DNA from: Faecalibacterium hattorii
GTDB taxonomy: Bacteria; Bacillota; Clostridia; Oscillospirales; Ruminococcaceae
Assembly (NCBI RefSeq): GCF_003287455.1
Contig: NZ_PRLC01000002.1
Location: 186,001 to 250,000, forward strand
DNA: 64,000 nt
Direction: 5' to 3'
The translations under genes were made by a program, and so were the position numbers. The stretch's first letter is position 1. Each line of letters begins with the position of its first letter. Under the pieces are notes generated by a model. It worked only from the letters and a program-made list of their open reading frames with translations. It did not search any database and was not told the DNA's origin. Of the stretch, positions 33,665 to 43,464 are shown one piece after another.

Positions 33665-35400
33665 GCTCCCCCGCCTCCTTTCTGGCTGGTCTGGCTTTCG
33701 TAAAGCTGGCGGTAGACCGGCTCCGCAGCCATCAGCTCGGCGTGGGTGCCGACGGTGGTCTTGCCGCCGTCCATGAAGATCACCTGCTGCATCTGAGGGA
33801 AGTGGTACAGCCGGTGGGAGATCAGGAACACCACCTTATCTTTGGCGTACTCCTGCAAATTTCGGAAGACGATGTCCTCGGTATTGCGGTCCAGTGCGGA
33901 GAAGGGGTCGTCGAGGACCAGCACCGGGCGCGGATGAGCCAGCGTCCGTGCCAGCGCCAGCCGCTGCGCCTGACCGCCCGAAAGGCGGGTGCCGCCGGGG
34001 CCGATGACAGTCTCCAGCCCCTGCTCCATCCGGCGCACCTCGTCGTCCAGCGCAGCCTCAGCCAGATAGGGTTCAGCCTCCTGTTCGCTGCCGCAGAGGA
34101 CGTTGTTCTGCACCGTGTCGGCGCTCAGCTCCGGGTCATGGCCCAGATAGCCGACGGTGGCGGAGATCTGCCGGGGCGTCAGTGCGGAGAACTCGGTCCC
34201 GCCAAACCGGGCCGAGCCGCCGTAGGGAGCCTCACAGAGGAAAACACGGCCCAGCGTCGATTTGCCACAGGCCACCGGGCCGGTGATGCCGATGATATCG
34301 CCGGGGCGGGCCGTCAGGCTCAGGCCGGTGAAAACAGGCTCCCCGCCATAGGCAAAGGAGAGGTTTTCCAGCGTCACATCCGCCGGTTCCGGGATGCGGA
34401 GAGGAGCCAGCTGTTCCGGCTGCTTCATCAGGGGCTTGATCCGCGTCCACGAGACTTCGGCCTTCTGCACCGCGTTGAAGAGCTTGGCTGCCTTGGAGGA
34501 CTTGACCACCAGTTTGGTGAAGCAGGACAGGAAGGTGGTAAAGGCCGCGATGTCCCACACGCTCCACCCGGTGCCGAGGACGTTCTTGGCGCCGAACCAG
34601 AGGATGAAGAGCACGCCCGCCTCCGACGCCGCCAGATAGAGGGGCGGCAGGGCCGACTGCCAGACGTTGCTGCGGACGGCGGTCTTTTCGTAGGTGTTCA
34701 GGGCGTCCTCGTATTTTTCCGCGCGGGCGTCCTCGCAGCCGTAGATGCGGTAAGTAACCGCGTTCTGGGCGCGATCCAGCGTGGCGGCGCTCAGGGCACC
34801 GGCCGCCTTTTTATAGGCCGCTCCGGCGCGCTGCACCGGCTTTTTCATCCACGCGGCGCAGACGTAGGATACCGGCGTGAAGAGCAGGCTGAGCAGGGCC
34901 AGCCGCCAATCGTACACCAGCAGCATGACCGCATAGCCCACCAGCGCCACGCCGGTGTCGAAGACCTCGGTGGTAAATTTCCGCATTCCCTCCACGCAGT
35001 CGTCCACGTCGGAGATGGCTTTGGTCATCAGCTCCCCGGCCCCCTCTTTTTCGAGGGCGGCGCGGCTCTGGCGCACCAGATTGGCGTAGAGGATGCCCTT
35101 CATCCGGCGGTCGATGTTGTTGGCGAACCGGCGGACGTAGAACCGCTTGACGAACCGCGCCGCCTGCACCAGCAAGGTGACGAGGATGTAGGCCGGCACC
35201 AGCATCGCCATCTTTGCCGCAGTCTCGCTGCCGCCGAGGATGTCGGCAAGGCACTGGGCCAGACGGCCCTCGAACCACGGCGTCGCCAGCAGACCGATGT
35301 TATACACAAGGCCCGAAAGGGTCACGAAGGCCAGCGGCAGCCACTCCAGCCGGAAGTAGGAAAGGACCCGGTCAGGGCAGAAGTTTTTCTCAGGCTTCAT
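33661..35400 (-). CDS. ABC exporter half-transporter A (membrane domain plus ATPase)
   Basis: 579 aa with six membrane helices, Walker A (GPVACGKST), consensus signature LSGGQAQR and Walker B VLVLDDPFSALD. The catalytic Glu after Walker B is Asp, so its own ATP site is the degenerate one. Its start overlaps the end of a 40-codon ORF by 11 nt. The unit is driven from the promoter at 35567 with tandem operators, so the exporter is probably inducible. Confidence 0.92.
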   Translation of the reverse strand: MKPEKNFCPDRVLSYFRLEWLPLAFVTLSGLVYNIGLLATPWFEGRLAQCLADILGGSETAAKMAMLVPAYILVTLLVQAARFVKRFYVRRFANNIDRRMKGILYANLVRQSRAALEKEGAGELMTKAISDVDDCVEGMRKFTTEVFDTGVALVGYAVMLLVYDWRLALLSLLFTPVSYVCAAWMKKPVQRAGAAYKKAAGALSAATLDRAQNAVTYRIYGCEDARAEKYEDALNTYEKTAVRSNVWQSALPPLYLAASEAGVLFILWFGAKNVLGTGWSVWDIAAFTTFLSCFTKLVVKSSKAAKLFNAVQKAEVSWTRIKPLMKQPEQLAPLRIPEPADVTLENLSFAYGGEPVFTGLSLTARPGDIIGITGPVACGKSTLGRVFLCEAPYGGSARFGGTEFSALTPRQISATVGYLGHDPELSADTVQNNVLCGSEQEAEPYLAEAALDDEVRRMEQGLETVIGPGGTRLSGGQAQRLALARTLAHPRPVLVLDDPFSALDRNTEDIVFRNLQEYAKDKVVFLISHRLYHFPQMQQVIFMDGGKTTVGTHAELMAAEPVYRQLYESQTSQKGGGGA

Positions 35401-35512
35401 CGGTGGTCTCCCCTTCTGCTGCGTTCCGGAAGTGCGGGAAGCCCGCCCGGCTCTCGGTCTTGGAAACGACGTACAGCTTTTTCAGCGCCGCCTCGATCTC
35501 TGCAATGTCCAT
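35390..35512 (-). CDS. Small ORF translationally coupled to the ABC exporter
   Basis: 40 codons, MDIAEIEAALKKLY at the start and an acidic C-terminus (GETTDEA). A GGAGG precedes the ATG at about 5 nt, and the stop lies 11 nt inside the exporter gene. It is either a small regulatory protein or a coupling leader peptide. No family is recognised. Confidence 0.5.
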   Translation of the reverse strand: MDIAEIEAALKKLYVVSKTESRAGFPHFRNAAEGETTDEA

Positions 35513-35537
35513 AAATGCCTCCGGGATCTGTTGGAAT

Positions 35538-35565
35538 GATGTAGATACAACGTTGTAGGTACAAC
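35538..35565. promoter_or_regulatory. Tandem 14-bp operator-like repeats
   Basis: GTTGTAGGTACAAC (35552-35565), a GTTGTA-nn-TACAAC palindrome, abuts GATGTAGATACAAC (35538-35551), the same motif with one change per arm. They cover about +1 to +28 of the exporter promoter, a classical repressor position. Confidence 0.65.
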
Positions 35566-35566
35566 C

Positions 35567-35594
35567 ATTGTACCAGAAGGGATGGGTGTGTCAA
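35567..35594 (-). promoter_or_regulatory. Promoter of the ABC exporter operon
   Basis: Perfect TTGACA (35594-35589), 16-bp spacer, TACAAT (35572-35567) with TGn extension. Confidence 0.8.
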
Positions 35595-35725
35595 GAGCGC
35601 GGTGCAGGAACACCGGCTGTTCCACAGTTTTTCGCCCACCCTGTGCGTTGATGCAAAAAGCAGCATCCACTGGCTCAAAGAAACAGGACACACGTTGCTT
35701 TTATGACGAAATACATGAAATTATA

Positions 35726-35754
35726 TTGAAAAGCCTTCATGGTGGTGGTAGAAT
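35726..35754 (+). promoter_or_regulatory. Promoter of the solute-binding protein/kinase unit
   Basis: TTGAAA (35726-35731), 17-bp spacer, TAGAAT (35749-35754). It leaves a long leader of about 190 nt before the start at 35955, with GC-rich hairpins (for example GCCGC/GCGGC near 35912-35927) but no riboswitch class I recognise. Confidence 0.6.
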
Positions 35755-35954
35755 ATTTTTATGTCTCTGTCCTGCTGTGCCTACGCCTTTTCAGGTACCT
35801 TTTGTGGTATTCGGGACCGCAAAACAGGACGCACGCATTTCCGTGGGCAGGTTTTACCGCGCACACTCCTGCGGGCAGCGATGTAGGATCCATAAGCCGC
35901 AGCAGCTTTGCCGCAAAACGGCGGCTGACCAAGAGTTGTGAGGAGAAGGATTTG

Positions 35955-37820
35955 ATGCACAAAAGAACATTGCGCCGCCTGATATCCGTGCTGGCAGCAC
36001 TGGCGATGGGGCTTTTCCTGCTGACCGGCTGCGGCGCAAAAAACCCAGAACAGGTACAGGAGCAGGAAGATGCCCAGACCATTCAGGTGTATCTGTGGAG
36101 CACCAGCCTGTACGAGACCTATGCCCCCTATGTTCAGTCCCAACTGCCGGATGTGAACATCGAGTTCATCGTAGGCAACAACGATCTGGATTTTTATAAA
36201 TTTTTGCAAGAGAACGGCGGTCTGCCGGATATCATCACCTGCTGCCGCTTCTCGCTGCACGATGCAGCTCCTTTGAAGGACAGTTTGATGAACCTTGCCA
36301 TGACCAACGAGGCGGGTGCTGTGTACAACGCCTACCTCAACAGCTTCAAAAACGAGGACGGCAGCGTGAACTGGCTGCCGGTCTGCGCCGATGCCCACGG
36401 CTTTGTGGTCAACCGCAGCCTTTTTGAGCAATACGATATCCCCCTGCCCACCGATTACGCAAGCTTTGTTTCCGCCTGTCAGGCGTTTGAAGCGCTGGGC
36501 ATCCGGGGCTTTACCGCCGATTATACCTACGACTACACCTGCATGGAAACCCTGCAGGGGCTTTCCGCTGCCGAGCTTACCACGACGGAAGGGCGCAAGT
36601 GGCGCACTGCTTACAGCGACCCTGCCAGCACCACACGGATGGGTCTGGACGACACCGTGTGGCCGGGGGCATTTGAACGGATGGCGCAGTTCATTCAGGA
36701 TACCCACCTTACGGCAGACGACCTTGTGTTGAATTACGACGATGTGACCGGGATGTTTCGGAACGGAGAGGTCGCCATGTACTTTGGCACCTCTGCCGGT
36801 GTCAAGATGTTTCGGGACGAGGGCATCGACACGATCTTCCTGCCCTTCTTCAGTCAGAACGGCGAAAAGTGGATCATGACCACCCCCTATTTCCAAGTTG
36901 CCCTGAACCGTGATCTGGAGCAGGACGCCGCGCGCCGCGAAAAAGCCATGAAGGTGCTGAACGTCATGCTCTCCGAGGAGGCGCAGAACCGCATTATCTC
37001 CGACGGGCAGGATATGCTGAGCTACAGCCAGAACGTCCCCCTGCGCCTGACCGAGTATCTGAAGGATGTGCGCAGCGTTGTGGAAGAGAACCACATGTAT
37101 ATCCGCATCGCCTCCAACGATTTCTTTGCCGTCTCCAAGGATGTGGTCTCCAAAATGATCGCGGGCGAGTACACGGCACCGCAAGCGTATCAGGCATTCA
37201 ATTCCCAACTCCTTGCCGAGGATGGGTCTGCCCATGAGGAGATCGTGCTGACCTCCGGGCAAAGCTATTCCAACGTGTTCCACGCAAACGGCGGCAACGC
37301 TTCCTTCTCCGTTATGGCCAACACACTGCGGGGCGTTTATGGCACCGATGTACTCATCGCCACCGCCAACAGCTTTACCGGCAGTGTGCTGCAGGCGGAC
37401 TATCCCCAAAAGATGGCGGCTTCCATGATCATGCCCAACAGTCTGATGTCTCGCCAGCGCACCATGACCGGTGCCGAGCTGAAAGCGGCCGTCCGCGCCT
37501 TTGTGGAGGGCTGCGAGGGCGGCTTTGTGCCCTTCAACCGCGGTTCTCTGCCGGTGGTCAGCGGCATTGCCGTGGAGGTAAAAGAGGCAAGCGGCAGCTA
37601 TACCCTGACCGGCATCACCCGGAACGGGCAGCCGCTGAAGGACGACGACACCGTTACCGTGACCTGTCTGGCCACGGAAAAACAGATGGAAGCGCTGCTT
37701 GCAAGCGGAGGCGGCACACCTTTGGCCGAAGATACATGGGTAAAAGACAGATGGCGTGATCACGTCTCCGGCGGCGGCGCAGCGCTTGCAGAACCTGAAA
37801 ACTACATCACGTTGAGGTGA
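35955..37820 (+). CDS. Solute-binding lipoprotein with 5'-nucleotidase C-like domain
   Basis: 621 aa. The signal peptide ends in the lipobox LLTGC, so Lgt would anchor it. Residues about 35-440 form a type 1 extracellular solute-binding protein. The last 150 residues (MTGAELKAAVRAFV, then NRGSLPVVSGI) resemble the C-terminal domain of 5'-nucleotidases, an unusual addition. No ABC permease genes follow; instead a hybrid histidine kinase starts 5 nt later. This points to a sensing role, presenting a ligand to the kinase. The ATG at 35955 follows GAGGAGAAGGA; the frame is open further upstream but without signal features. Confidence 0.82.
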   Translation: MHKRTLRRLISVLAALAMGLFLLTGCGAKNPEQVQEQEDAQTIQVYLWSTSLYETYAPYVQSQLPDVNIEFIVGNNDLDFYKFLQENGGLPDIITCCRFSLHDAAPLKDSLMNLAMTNEAGAVYNAYLNSFKNEDGSVNWLPVCADAHGFVVNRSLFEQYDIPLPTDYASFVSACQAFEALGIRGFTADYTYDYTCMETLQGLSAAELTTTEGRKWRTAYSDPASTTRMGLDDTVWPGAFERMAQFIQDTHLTADDLVLNYDDVTGMFRNGEVAMYFGTSAGVKMFRDEGIDTIFLPFFSQNGEKWIMTTPYFQVALNRDLEQDAARREKAMKVLNVMLSEEAQNRIISDGQDMLSYSQNVPLRLTEYLKDVRSVVEENHMYIRIASNDFFAVSKDVVSKMIAGEYTAPQAYQAFNSQLLAEDGSAHEEIVLTSGQSYSNVFHANGGNASFSVMANTLRGVYGTDVLIATANSFTGSVLQADYPQKMAASMIMPNSLMSRQRTMTGAELKAAVRAFVEGCEGGFVPFNRGSLPVVSGIAVEVKEASGSYTLTGITRNGQPLKDDDTVTVTCLATEKQMEALLASGGGTPLAEDTWVKDRWRDHVSGGGAALAEPENYITLR

Positions 37821-37825
37821 GCGGA

Positions 37826-40774
37826 ATGGCAGACAAAACCCACGAAATCAAACGAAACCGCCGTCTCCGGCAAAAATGGCTCTCTGCCGCTTGTGCCATC
37901 CTTCTGCTGGTCTTTCTGGCGGCTGGCTTCTGCGTCCGGTACCTCTCGTTTGTGTCGCAGATCATCTATCAGGAAAGCACCTCGCATCTGGAAGAAGTGC
38001 TGCACAAATCCAACAACATGCTGAACCAGATGGTGCGCAAGAACCTGACCTATCTGCATCTGTACAACCGCTTTCTGGAAAGCACTTCCGATGAAGCAGA
38101 GATTCAGGCGTATATCGAGAAAGCGCAGCAGGACACCGGATTTGCCAGCTTTTACTTCCTTTCCTACGACGGCAACTATACGACCGTGACCGGGGAAACC
38201 GGCTACCTCGGCTTGCAGACCAATCTGGACGAAATGCTTGCCGACGGCGATGATATCGTCATGAACTCAGCGCTGCCCGGCAAACCCCAGCTGCTTGTGT
38301 TTGTCTGCCCCGAAACGCAGGGCAGCTACCGGGGCTTTGCCTACGATGCCATTGCCATTTCCTATTATAACGATGCTGTGCTGCGGCTGCTGGACAACTC
38401 TGCTTTTCAGGGCAATGCCAGCAACTATGTGATCTACTCGGATGGGCGGGTGGTGATCGACAATTCCGTAAACCGCAAGGAAACGATCTACAACTTCATT
38501 GCGATGCTGCGCGACCACTCCGATCTTACCGAGGAGCAGATCCTTGATCTGTCCAATGCCTTTACGCAGGGCAGAAGCGGAAACATGAAGGTAAAGCTGG
38601 GCGATACCAGCTATTATCTGGTTTACGAGGGCACAGAGGTTCCGAGCTGGACGATGCTGGGGCTTGTCCCGGTCAGCATCGTCAATGCCAGTCTGGATAA
38701 GCTGTGGTCCTATACGATACAGATCGTGGTAGGCATCGCCTTCGGCCTTGCGGTGCTGGTCATTCTGCTCATTGTGCGCAGAAACCGTGCTACTGTGCGC
38801 CGGAAGAACACCGAGATCCTGTACCGGGATGAATTATTCCGAAAGCTCTCGCTGAATGTGGACGATGTTTTTCTGATGCTGGACGCAAAAACTTCCAAGA
38901 CGGATTATGTCAGTCCGAACATTGGGCGTCTGCTGGGCATCCCGTGGAAAAAAGTCCGGCAGGATGTCCATGCTCTTGCGGAACTGGTCCCCCAGAACGA
39001 CCCGGACCGCGACAAGAACTTTTTGGAGGGGCTTTCCCGCGGGGAACAGCGCGAGTGGGATGCGGCGTATCTGCATCAGGAGACCAGAGAGCTGCGTTGG
39101 TTCCACATCATTGCCATGGGCAGCGAGGTAGAAGGCAGAACCAAGTATATCCTTGTCATGTCTGACCGCACCGCCGACAAACAGATCAACCAAGCCCTTT
39201 CCGATGCCGTTGCTGCCGCCGAGACCGCCAACCGCGCCAAGAGCACCTTCCTTTCCAATATGTCCCACGATATCCGCACCCCCATGAACGCCATCATCGG
39301 CTTTACTACCTTGGCGCTCAGCAATATCGACGACAAGGAGCGGGTAAAGGATTATCTGGCAAAGACCCTTGCATCCAGCAACCATCTGCTCTCCCTCATC
39401 AACGATGTGCTGGATATGAGCCGCATCGAAAGCGGAAAGATCCATCTGGAAGAGGTGGAAGTCAACCTTTCGGATGTGCTGCACGACCTGAAAACCATCG
39501 TCAGCGGGCAGATTTACGCAAAGCAGCTGGAACTTTATATGGACGCCACGGATGTGACCGACGAGGACGTCTACTGCGACAAGACCCGGTTGAACCAGAT
39601 CCTGCTGAACCTGCTGTCCAACGCCATCAAGTTTACCCCGGCGGGCGGCACAGTCTCGGTGCGGGTGCGGCAGCTTGCCGGTAAAGTGCACGGCTGCGGG
39701 CAGTACGAGTTCCGCATCAAGGATAACGGCATCGGCATGAGCCCAGAGTTCGCCAAAAAGATCTTTGAGCCCTTCGAGCGGGAGCGCACCTCCACGGTCA
39801 GCCGGATACAAGGCACCGGCCTTGGCATGGCGATCACCAAGAACATCGTGGATATGATGGGCGGCACCATCGAGGTGCAGACGGCGCAGGGCAAGGGCAG
39901 CGAGTTTATCATCTGTCTGCCCATGCGCACTCAGGACGAGCACCGCCCGGTGGAAAAGATCACCGAGCTGGAGGGCCTGAAGGCGCTGGTGGTGGACGAC
40001 GATTTCAACACCTGCGACAGCGTGACAAAGATGCTGGTCAAGGTGGGGATGCGCGCCGAGTGGACCCTTTCCGGCAAGGAAGCGGTGCTGCGCGCGCGGC
40101 AGTCCATCGAGATGAGCGATGTCTACCACGCCTATATCATCGACTGGCGCTTGCCGGATATGAACGGCATCGAGGTCACCCGCCAGATCCGCAGCCTGCA
40201 CGATGATACGCCCATCATCATCCTGACGGCCTACGATTGGTCGGATATTGAAGTGGAGGCAAAGGCTGCCGGTGTGACCGCCTTCTGTTCCAAGCCCATG
40301 TTCATGTCCGACCTGCGCGAGACCCTGATGAGTGCCCTCGGCCAGAAGCTGACGGATGCGTCGCAGGAATTTCTGCCGGAAGAGGACGCCGACTTCAAGG
40401 ACAGACACATCCTGCTGGTGGAGGACAACGAGCTGAACCGCGAGATCGCGCAGGAAATTCTGCGGGAGTACGGCTTCCGGGTCGATACGGCTGAAAATGG
40501 TGCCGTGGCGGTGGAAAAGGTCCGCACCGCCGCGCCGGGCAGCTATGATCTGGTGCTGATGGATGTGCAGATGCCGGTCATGGACGGCTATACCGCCACC
40601 CGGCAGATCCGCGCTCTGAAAGATCCCGCTCTGGCCGGAATTCCGATCCTTGCCATGACCGCCAATGCCTTCGATGAGGATCGCCGCAACGCCATGGAAA
40701 GCGGCATGAACGGCTTTTTGTCCAAGCCCATCGTCATCGGCGACTTGGTGCAGGAGCTGCACAAGATCCTGTGA
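37826..40774 (+). CDS. Hybrid sensor histidine kinase with two receiver domains
   Basis: 982 aa. Two membrane helices (about 15-38 and 290-312) flank a Cache-like extracellular sensor. A PAS-like region (about 335-450), HisKA ([14 protein letters not shown], His about 483) and HATPase_c (NLLSNAIKFTP, GIGMS, GTGLGM) follow. Two receivers end the protein, with phospho-acceptors in IIDWRLPDMNG (about 772) and LMDVQMPVMDG (about 912). There is no DNA-binding output, so a partner must carry the signal on. The ATG at 37826 follows GAGGTG. Its closest relative in the window is the convergent kinase at 40885. Confidence 0.92.
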   Translation: MADKTHEIKRNRRLRQKWLSAACAILLLVFLAAGFCVRYLSFVSQIIYQESTSHLEEVLHKSNNMLNQMVRKNLTYLHLYNRFLESTSDEAEIQAYIEKAQQDTGFASFYFLSYDGNYTTVTGETGYLGLQTNLDEMLADGDDIVMNSALPGKPQLLVFVCPETQGSYRGFAYDAIAISYYNDAVLRLLDNSAFQGNASNYVIYSDGRVVIDNSVNRKETIYNFIAMLRDHSDLTEEQILDLSNAFTQGRSGNMKVKLGDTSYYLVYEGTEVPSWTMLGLVPVSIVNASLDKLWSYTIQIVVGIAFGLAVLVILLIVRRNRATVRRKNTEILYRDELFRKLSLNVDDVFLMLDAKTSKTDYVSPNIGRLLGIPWKKVRQDVHALAELVPQNDPDRDKNFLEGLSRGEQREWDAAYLHQETRELRWFHIIAMGSEVEGRTKYILVMSDRTADKQINQALSDAVAAAETANRAKSTFLSNMSHDIRTPMNAIIGFTTLALSNIDDKERVKDYLAKTLASSNHLLSLINDVLDMSRIESGKIHLEEVEVNLSDVLHDLKTIVSGQIYAKQLELYMDATDVTDEDVYCDKTRLNQILLNLLSNAIKFTPAGGTVSVRVRQLAGKVHGCGQYEFRIKDNGIGMSPEFAKKIFEPFERERTSTVSRIQGTGLGMAITKNIVDMMGGTIEVQTAQGKGSEFIICLPMRTQDEHRPVEKITELEGLKALVVDDDFNTCDSVTKMLVKVGMRAEWTLSGKEAVLRARQSIEMSDVYHAYIIDWRLPDMNGIEVTRQIRSLHDDTPIIILTAYDWSDIEVEAKAAGVTAFCSKPMFMSDLRETLMSALGQKLTDASQEFLPEEDADFKDRHILLVEDNELNREIAQEILREYGFRVDTAENGAVAVEKVRTAAPGSYDLVLMDVQMPVMDGYTATRQIRALKDPALAGIPILAMTANAFDEDRRNAMESGMNGFLSKPIVIGDLVQELHKIL

Positions 40775-40801
40775 CCCAACCGCCTGTCAGGCATAAAAAA
40801 T

Positions 40802-40869
40802 AAAGCACCCGCAGCCATTCGCATTCGGAGGTCAAGAACCTCTGCGAAGTTTGCTGCGGGTGCTTTTGT
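40802..40869. terminator. Bidirectional terminator between the two hybrid kinases
   Basis: A 14-bp perfect outer stem (AAAGCACCCGCAGC 40802-40815 with 40853-40866) and inner TTCGCA/TGCGAA and GAGGT/ACCTC stems. T-runs on both strands serve the convergent genes. Confidence 0.88.
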
Positions 40870-40884
40870 TTTTGTCGGCTGGTG

Positions 40885-43464
40885 TTATGATTTTAGTACA
40901 TCTGCAAGGACCTGCAGCAGATGCGGGATATCCAGCGGTTTTGCAATGTGGCCGTTCATCCCGGCCTTCAAAGCATTCTGACGGTCTTCTTCAAAGGCGT
41001 TTGCCGTCATGGCAAAGATGGGAATGTCTGCCTTTGCAGCATCCGGCAGGGCACGGATCTGCCGCGTCGCCTCGTAGCCGTCCATCTTGGGCATCTGGAT
41101 GTCCATTAAAATCAGGTCGTACTGCCCGGGGACTGCCTGCTTCATCTTCCGGACGGCGATTTCACCATCCTCAGCAGTGTCCACCGCAAAGCCCGCTTCC
41201 TTCAAAATCTCCTGTGCAAGCTCACGGTTCAGCGCATTGTCCTCCACCAGCAAAAGGTTCTTTCCCTTGAGATCGGCGGCATTTGGCTGCGATGGTTCGG
41301 GGGCAGACTCTGCGCAGAAGGGTTCTGCCAGCACTTTGCGCAGTTCGGAAAGGAACAGCGGCTTTTCGCAGAAGGCAGTCACACCAGCAGCGCGGGCTTC
41401 CTCTTCGATATCTGCCCAGTCGTAGGCCGTCAGGATGATGATGGGGCAGGTTTTCCCGATCACCTTGCGGATCTGCCGCACGACCTCGATGCCGTTCATA
41501 TCGGGGATCAGCCAGTCGATGATGTAGACGCTGAACTCGTCGCCCTGTTCCATGGCGTACCGGGTGCGGATCACCGCTTCCCTGCCGGAGATCGTCCACT
41601 CCGGCCGCATCCCGATCTTGGACAGCATGGTGCTGACGCTCAGGCAGGTGTCGGTATCATCGTCTGCCACCAGCGCACGCAGCCCTTCCAGCTGCGGGAG
41701 CGGCTTTGGCTCCACCTTTTGTCCGCTGAGTGCGAAGCAGAGGTCTACGATGAATTCGCTGCCCTTGCCCGGTTCGCTTTCAATGGCGATGGTGCCGCCC
41801 ATCAGGTCCACAATGTTCTTGGTGATGGACATGCCCAGACCGGTGCCCTGAATGCCGCTGACAGTGGAGCTCTCTTCCCTGCTGAACGCCTCAAAAATGT
41901 GCTTCTGGAACTCCTCGCTCATGCCGATGCCATTGTCCTTGATGCGGAACTCATAGCAGCCACGGCCCTTGGGCGCACCGTTTTTCTGGGCAATGCGGAT
42001 GCTGATCATGCCGCCTGTGGGGGTGAACTTGACGGCGTTGGACAAAATGTTCAGCAAGATCTGGTTCAACCGCAGCGGGTCGGTGATGATGTCCTCATTC
42101 TCCACATCCATGGTATCGATGAAAAGCGACAGCCGCTTTGCCGAAACATTGGGCTGGATGATGGAGCGCACATCGTGGACGAGATCCGGCAGATGCACCG
42201 CTTTTTCTTCAATTTTTACCTTTCCGCTCTCGATGCGGCTCATATCCAGCACATCATTGATGAGGGAAAGCAGATGCTGGCTGGAGGTAGAGATCTTTTT
42301 CAGGTAGTCCAGCACCTGTTCCTTATTGTCGATATGGGTCGCAGCCAGCGAAGTGAAGCCGATGATGGCGTTCATGGGGGTGCGGATATCGTGGCTCATA
42401 TTGAACAGGAACTCCCGCTTCGCACGGTTTGCCGCCCCCTCGTGCTGGAGTGCGATCTCCAGCTTGCGGTTTTGTTCCTCCAGCTGAGCCTGATACTTCT
42501 TCTCCTGTTCTTTCTTCTGCTGCTCCATCTCCCGCACGGAGCGTCTGCGCAGCACCTGAAGGATCATTACAAGCAGGATGTAGCCGACCAGCGCCATCAG
42601 GATCACCGGAAGGGATTCCCGGAAGACCGATCTTTCATCCGTATACGCATAGAGATCGAACGATCTTCCATGGCAGTACATCCCAAAATAGCAGCCGGAG
42701 CCGTTCCAACCGCGGGTATGGGTCAGCGTTTCGGCGGTCACGACCTTGCGGATCCCCTGCACCAGCGGACTGTCTGCAACATCCTGCCCGATCAGCTCCG
42801 GGCGGTTGGAGGCAATGACCTGATCGTCCTGCACGATGAACAAGGTGCCGCTGGTCTCAGCCGAGTAGCCGTCCAGTATACTCTGGATGGACAGGGCCGT
42901 TCCCTCAACAGATTCTGCCGGGGTATAGCGGTAGGCAAGCAGGATCTCATCTTTTTCTTCTGCCCGATATGCCGCAACATCCACGGCAGACCCATCTTCC
43001 AGCAGGACCCGCTTCAGGTAAGTCTTTTGCGGGTAAGAGAAAACGTCCAGAACGGCGTCATTTTTGAGCTGTTCTCCAAACCGGGCGTAGCCGATGCCAT
43101 TCGTTGTGGATTCGCACAGGAGCGTACCGTCCGGGGCCAGAACCGAGATCCCTGTGAGCCAGAGGGCCTCTGTCTGCTTTTTCAGGCACTGCGGGTCGGA
43201 AAGGTCCAGCGCCGGGTCCTGCGCCAGCTGATGCACCGACACCGCTGCGCGGCGGAGCGCTTTGGCCGCAACCGTATCGTTGTACTTTTCAAAGTTGGCG
43301 GATTGCGATTTGACAAAACCAAGGGTCTGGCAGAAACGTTCCTCCGTTGTGCGCAGTGCCCGCCAACCTGAGAGAAAAACGATGCCGACCATAAAAAGCA
43401 CGCCGACGATCAGATGGAGCCCCCATCTCCATGTATCCGGGAGGGTTCTGTTTTTATGCGCCAA
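40885..43464 (-). CDS. Hybrid sensor histidine kinase with two receiver domains
   Basis: About 859 aa. An N-terminal helix, an extracellular sensor, and a second helix (about 312-335) precede a coiled coil, HisKA ([14 protein letters not shown], His about 355), HATPase_c, and two receivers ([11 protein letters not shown] and [11 protein letters not shown]). Domain order and motifs parallel the kinase at 37826, but there is no PAS. I favour the TTG at 43464 because GGAGGTG lies about 8 nt upstream; ATGs at 43494 and 43551 also exist in frame. It overlaps the end of the binding-protein gene, so the two are coupled. Confidence 0.9.
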   Translation of the reverse strand: MAHKNRTLPDTWRWGLHLIVGVLFMVGIVFLSGWRALRTTEERFCQTLGFVKSQSANFEKYNDTVAAKALRRAAVSVHQLAQDPALDLSDPQCLKKQTEALWLTGISVLAPDGTLLCESTTNGIGYARFGEQLKNDAVLDVFSYPQKTYLKRVLLEDGSAVDVAAYRAEEKDEILLAYRYTPAESVEGTALSIQSILDGYSAETSGTLFIVQDDQVIASNRPELIGQDVADSPLVQGIRKVVTAETLTHTRGWNGSGCYFGMYCHGRSFDLYAYTDERSVFRESLPVILMALVGYILLVMILQVLRRRSVREMEQQKKEQEKKYQAQLEEQNRKLEIALQHEGAANRAKREFLFNMSHDIRTPMNAIIGFTSLAATHIDNKEQVLDYLKKISTSSQHLLSLINDVLDMSRIESGKVKIEEKAVHLPDLVHDVRSIIQPNVSAKRLSLFIDTMDVENEDIITDPLRLNQILLNILSNAVKFTPTGGMISIRIAQKNGAPKGRGCYEFRIKDNGIGMSEEFQKHIFEAFSREESSTVSGIQGTGLGMSITKNIVDLMGGTIAIESEPGKGSEFIVDLCFALSGQKVEPKPLPQLEGLRALVADDDTDTCLSVSTMLSKIGMRPEWTISGREAVIRTRYAMEQGDEFSVYIIDWLIPDMNGIEVVRQIRKVIGKTCPIIILTAYDWADIEEEARAAGVTAFCEKPLFLSELRKVLAEPFCAESAPEPSQPNAADLKGKNLLLVEDNALNRELAQEILKEAGFAVDTAEDGEIAVRKMKQAVPGQYDLILMDIQMPKMDGYEATRQIRALPDAAKADIPIFAMTANAFEEDRQNALKAGMNGHIAKPLDIPHLLQVLADVLKS

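Noticed and set aside
35755-35954. A second c-di-GMP riboswitch before the binding-protein gene
   Set aside because: A GGGACCGCAAAAC segment recalls the class I core, but the GGCAAACC and tetraloop parts are missing and the order is wrong.
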